Assembly (NCBI RefSeq): GCF_003352005.1
Contig: NZ_CP024848.1
Location: forward strand, 319,001-383,000
Length of the DNA: 64,000 nucleotides
Direction: 5' to 3'
Origin: Oceanobacillus zhaokaii
GTDB taxonomy: Bacteria; Bacillota; Bacilli; Bacillales; Amphibacillaceae
Below are positions 62,109 to 64,000 of the stretch, piece after piece (the first letter of the stretch is position 1; each line of letters begins with the position of its first letter). Under the pieces are notes generated by a model. It saw nothing but the letters and a program-made list of their open reading frames with translations. It did no database searches and had not been told where the DNA came from. The position numbers and the translations under genes are program-made.

Positions 62109-62798
62109 CTATTGTTCGCCGCATTTTCTTGCTAGCATATTAAGGTTATCTTGGATTTTTTGCAGCACAACTTTTCGCTCGGTCTTGAAATCAGCTTCAT
62201 CACGAAAATAAATCTTTTGCTCCGCTACAATTGTTTTTAGATTTTTACTCACATACGCAGGAATAAAGCATATATGTTTACCTGTTTTATTAAAATAGTA
62301 TTTTTCCAAGTAAAGGAATCCATCATACAATTCGTTAACAGTGGATGATGTATCACTGTAATCAACGTCAGGAAAAATGGCGATAGGATTGCCGGTCTCT
62401 AATGCTTCAACACTTGTCCTAAATGTTTCTAAAATCTCCCTGGACCCCCGATAAACAGGAATCCCTCTCCCAGACTTTAATAGTTTGGGAATGAAGAAGG
62501 AGATGGGCAGGGCAATCGATTTTGCGAGGTATTTATTCCATCCGAATCTTTCTGTAAATGTAAAATCCGCATACTGTTTATAGCATGCACGTTGATCAAG
62601 GAAATCATGAAGCACCCAAGTACGGACTGTTTCAGGAAAGGAATTCAGCATGACAAAAGGACCAAACAAATTTTGATGGTGAGAAACGAAGACAACAGGC
62701 TCATTTAAAGTTTCTGGTAGTTGAACATTATATTTAGGAAAAGCAATTTGAACAAGCGAACGATTGAATCTGAAAAAAATGCCATACTTATTTTGCAT
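62109..62798 (-). CDS. PlsC-like acyltransferase homologue
   Basis: 229 residues, recognised as a lysophospholipid-acyltransferase fold by VVFVSHHQNLFGPF near residue 35, GRGIPVYRGSREIL and IAIFPDVDYSDTSS. The HX4D motif is altered: HHQNLFG has no Asp at the expected place. In the second block the PEGTRS-type motif is FPDVDYS. It may act on another acceptor, be regulatory, or be inactive. Its ATG overlaps the stop of the glycosyltransferase gene (TAATG), so the two work together, perhaps on a glycolipid. Confidence 0.75.
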   Translation of the reverse strand: MQNKYGIFFRFNRSLVQIAFPKYNVQLPETLNEPVVFVSHHQNLFGPFVMLNSFPETVRTWVLHDFLDQRACYKQYADFTFTERFGWNKYLAKSIALPISFFIPKLLKSGRGIPVYRGSREILETFRTSVEALETGNPIAIFPDVDYSDTSSTVNELYDGFLYLEKYYFNKTGKHICFIPAYVSKNLKTIVAEQKIYFRDEADFKTERKVVLQKIQDNLNMLARKCGEQ

Positions 62799-63541
62799 TA
62801 TTTCTCACCAATCTGCTTGGGGCTTTCCGAGTGTATTAAAGATCCTTTTCGGAAAAAACCAGCAGTAATTCTAGTCATGATCTGCAATGAATCCCGAATG
62901 GATTTATAGTAAGAACCTGCGTTATTATTGAAATAAAGGGTTTCAATTTCGATTTTGTGTAAGGGAATATGCCTTTCAATGGCGTTTATTAGCATATTAA
63001 TTTCATATTCATAACGTTCTCCTTTTAGTTGAAGAAGCCACGGAAGGTCGTGGAACGCAATTCCTCGAAGGCCTGTTTGAGTGTCTGATAGTTTTTCCTT
63101 GAATAATGCATGGAAGATAAACCGCGTTAGTTTATTACCTAGAATGCTTTTTTTTGGAACGTTCGGTTGGTTGAAATCACGAACACCTAAGATCAATCTA
63201 TTTTCCTTAGAATCTAATAAAGCAGCAATCTTGATTACATCTCTTGCAGCATGCTGTCCATCCGCATCAGCGGTTACAACTCCAGTCATATCTTTAAAGT
63301 GTTCATTAATATAAGTGAAAGCTGTCTTCAATGCCCTTCCTTTTCCCTGATTGGTTTCATGCGTAAGTACAGTACAATATGATTGTTGATTTAACTCATT
63401 AAAAATTGGCAAGGAATCTTTAGTGCTGCCATCATTTACGACAATAATATGTGCGATTCCGTCATTCGCTAAGGTTCTAACATAATTTATTAAATTATCT
63501 GTTGGATTGAGAGCTGGTATGGTTACTATACATTTTATCAT
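62798..63541 (-). CDS. Family 2 glycosyltransferase (dolichyl-phosphate-mannose synthase-like)
   Basis: About 247 residues from ATG 63541, with GGGGTGA 7 bases upstream; an ATG two codons earlier is too close. GT2 marks: IVTIPALNPTDNL, VVNDGS, the DXD-type ADADGQH, and DTQTGLRGI. There are no C-terminal membrane helices, so it is a soluble or peripheral transferase that would pass a sugar from a nucleotide to a lipid carrier. Coupled with the acyltransferase-like gene that follows. Confidence 0.88.
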   Translation of the reverse strand: MIKCIVTIPALNPTDNLINYVRTLANDGIAHIIVVNDGSTKDSLPIFNELNQQSYCTVLTHETNQGKGRALKTAFTYINEHFKDMTGVVTADADGQHAARDVIKIAALLDSKENRLILGVRDFNQPNVPKKSILGNKLTRFIFHALFKEKLSDTQTGLRGIAFHDLPWLLQLKGERYEYEINMLINAIERHIPLHKIEIETLYFNNNAGSYYKSIRDSLQIMTRITAGFFRKGSLIHSESPKQIGEK

Positions 63542-63649
63542 TTGCATTCACCCCATTTAAAAAATCAATAAGATGCTTTCCTTTTATTATAATATACAAG
63601 TTTTGGAAATAGACTAAATATGCCTCTTATGCCCTTAACGAGAATTAGC

Positions 63650-63678
63650 TTGACATAATATCATTGTATTTATATAAT
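63650..63678 (+). promoter_or_regulatory. Consensus promoter of the VOC gene
   Basis: TTGACA (63650-63655), exactly 17 bases, TATAAT (63673-63678): a full sigma-A consensus. The leader to the start codon is about 118 nt and has a perfect 11-bp stem TTTTTCCACAT (63734-63744) / ATGTGGAAAAA (63757-63767). A promoter this strong usually needs a repressor. Confidence 0.8.
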
Positions 63679-63802
63679 ACTTACATAAAGTAACTTGGTT
63701 TAAATTTATAATTAAGTATAGTGAAAATTACGCTTTTTCCACATTACTTTCTAGTTATGTGGAAAAATGAAATATAAATAAACATGAGAGAGGACAAAAA
63801 CA

Positions 63803-64000
63803 ATGGAAAAGAAATTTTTTGAGAAACCATCAATCTATGTAGGGCAAGTTAATATAAATGTAACGAATTTGGAGCGCTCAATTACGTATTACCGCGATTT
63901 TATGGGATTTAAAGTAATCGAACAAACAAATGACAAAGCAGTGTTATCTGCGGACGGAAAGACACCGCTATTAACATTAGAGCAGCCAGCAGATGTGTTG
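63803..64000 (+). CDS. VOC family protein, CatE/catechol dioxygenase-like (N-terminal part)
   Basis: 66 codons from ATG 63803 to the window edge, with GAGAGG upstream. VGQVNINVTNLERSITYYRD, then GFKVIEQ and LSADGKTPLLTLEQP, match the first domain of Bacillus CatE/YfiE-type ring-cleaving dioxygenases and related VOC proteins. The metal ligands are not all within view. Known CatE removes catechols under control of a redox-sensing repressor. The partial sequence does not allow more. Confidence 0.75.
   Translation, partial: MEKKFFEKPSIYVGQVNINVTNLERSITYYRDFMGFKVIEQTNDKAVLSADGKTPLLTLEQPADVL

Overview
This window is a piece of a low-GC Gram-positive chromosome, almost certainly a Bacillaceae member close to the Oceanobacillus/Virgibacillus/Ornithinibacillus group. 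The evidence is an AT-rich composition, strong AAGGAGG-type ribosome binding sites, many TTG and GTG starts, and Bacillus-specific gene families: ykuK, yfkAB, ecsC-like, amyX plus the glgBCDAP operon, and a Bacillus-type gas-vesicle operon. Several dispersed GC-richer intergenic repeat families of the kind seen in halotolerant Bacillaceae are also present. I see no rRNA, tRNA, insertion sequence, prophage or CRISPR array. The species cannot be fixed from the sequence alone.

Layout. 1-8.6 kb: edge of an EamA transporter, a KAS III-like enzyme with a degenerate active site, a small STAS-like protein, a TetR/RND efflux pair with a clear operator, and a LysR regulator divergent from a CofE-like (F420-0 glutamate ligase family) gene. 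8.9-18.5 kb: housekeeping and small enzymes (map, DUF72, DUF1992, ykuK, ketopantoate reductase, a methyltransferase, a GNAT, uppP, a VOC protein, a patatin) and a frameshifted luciferase-like oxidoreductase. 18.7-29.4 kb: glycogen metabolism, with amyX divergent from glgBCDAP. 29.8-37 kb: brnQ, a GntR regulator, a three-gene overlapping unit (GTP cyclohydrolase II, RibD, HAD phosphatase) with no FMN riboswitch, then DoxX and EcsC family proteins. 37-41 kb: a TetR regulator and an ABC exporter, then a pseudouridine synthase.

41.2-47.1 kb: a complete-looking gas-vesicle operon on the minus strand, in transcriptional order gvpQ-like, gvpA, gvpR (GvpO family), gvpN, gvpF, gvpG, gvpL, gvpS, gvpK, gvpJ, gvpT. 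A sigma-B-like promoter precedes it, a perfect hairpin follows gvpA, and a dispersed repeat sits between gvpK and gvpJ. 47.2-52.7 kb: a regulator with two MerR DNA-binding domains, divergent from a short class II UvrA-like ABC protein that has a candidate leader peptide, then a BmrA/LmrA-type multidrug exporter. 52.8-64 kb: aroD, a KatX-like catalase, yfkAB, a probable type I toxin-antitoxin locus (28-residue membrane peptide plus antisense RNA), a CHY zinc-finger protein, an intact luciferase-like oxidoreductase, an AAC(6')-like acetyltransferase, an MscS channel, plsC, queT with a preQ1-I riboswitch, an acyltransferase/glycosyltransferase pair, and the start of a VOC dioxygenase-like gene.

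The most interesting parts are the type I toxin-antitoxin locus at 56.7-57.1 kb, the regulatory architecture of the gas-vesicle operon, the riboswitch-less unit that could make 5-amino-6-ribitylaminouracil, and the UvrA-like resistance module. No wholly unprecedented system is proven here.
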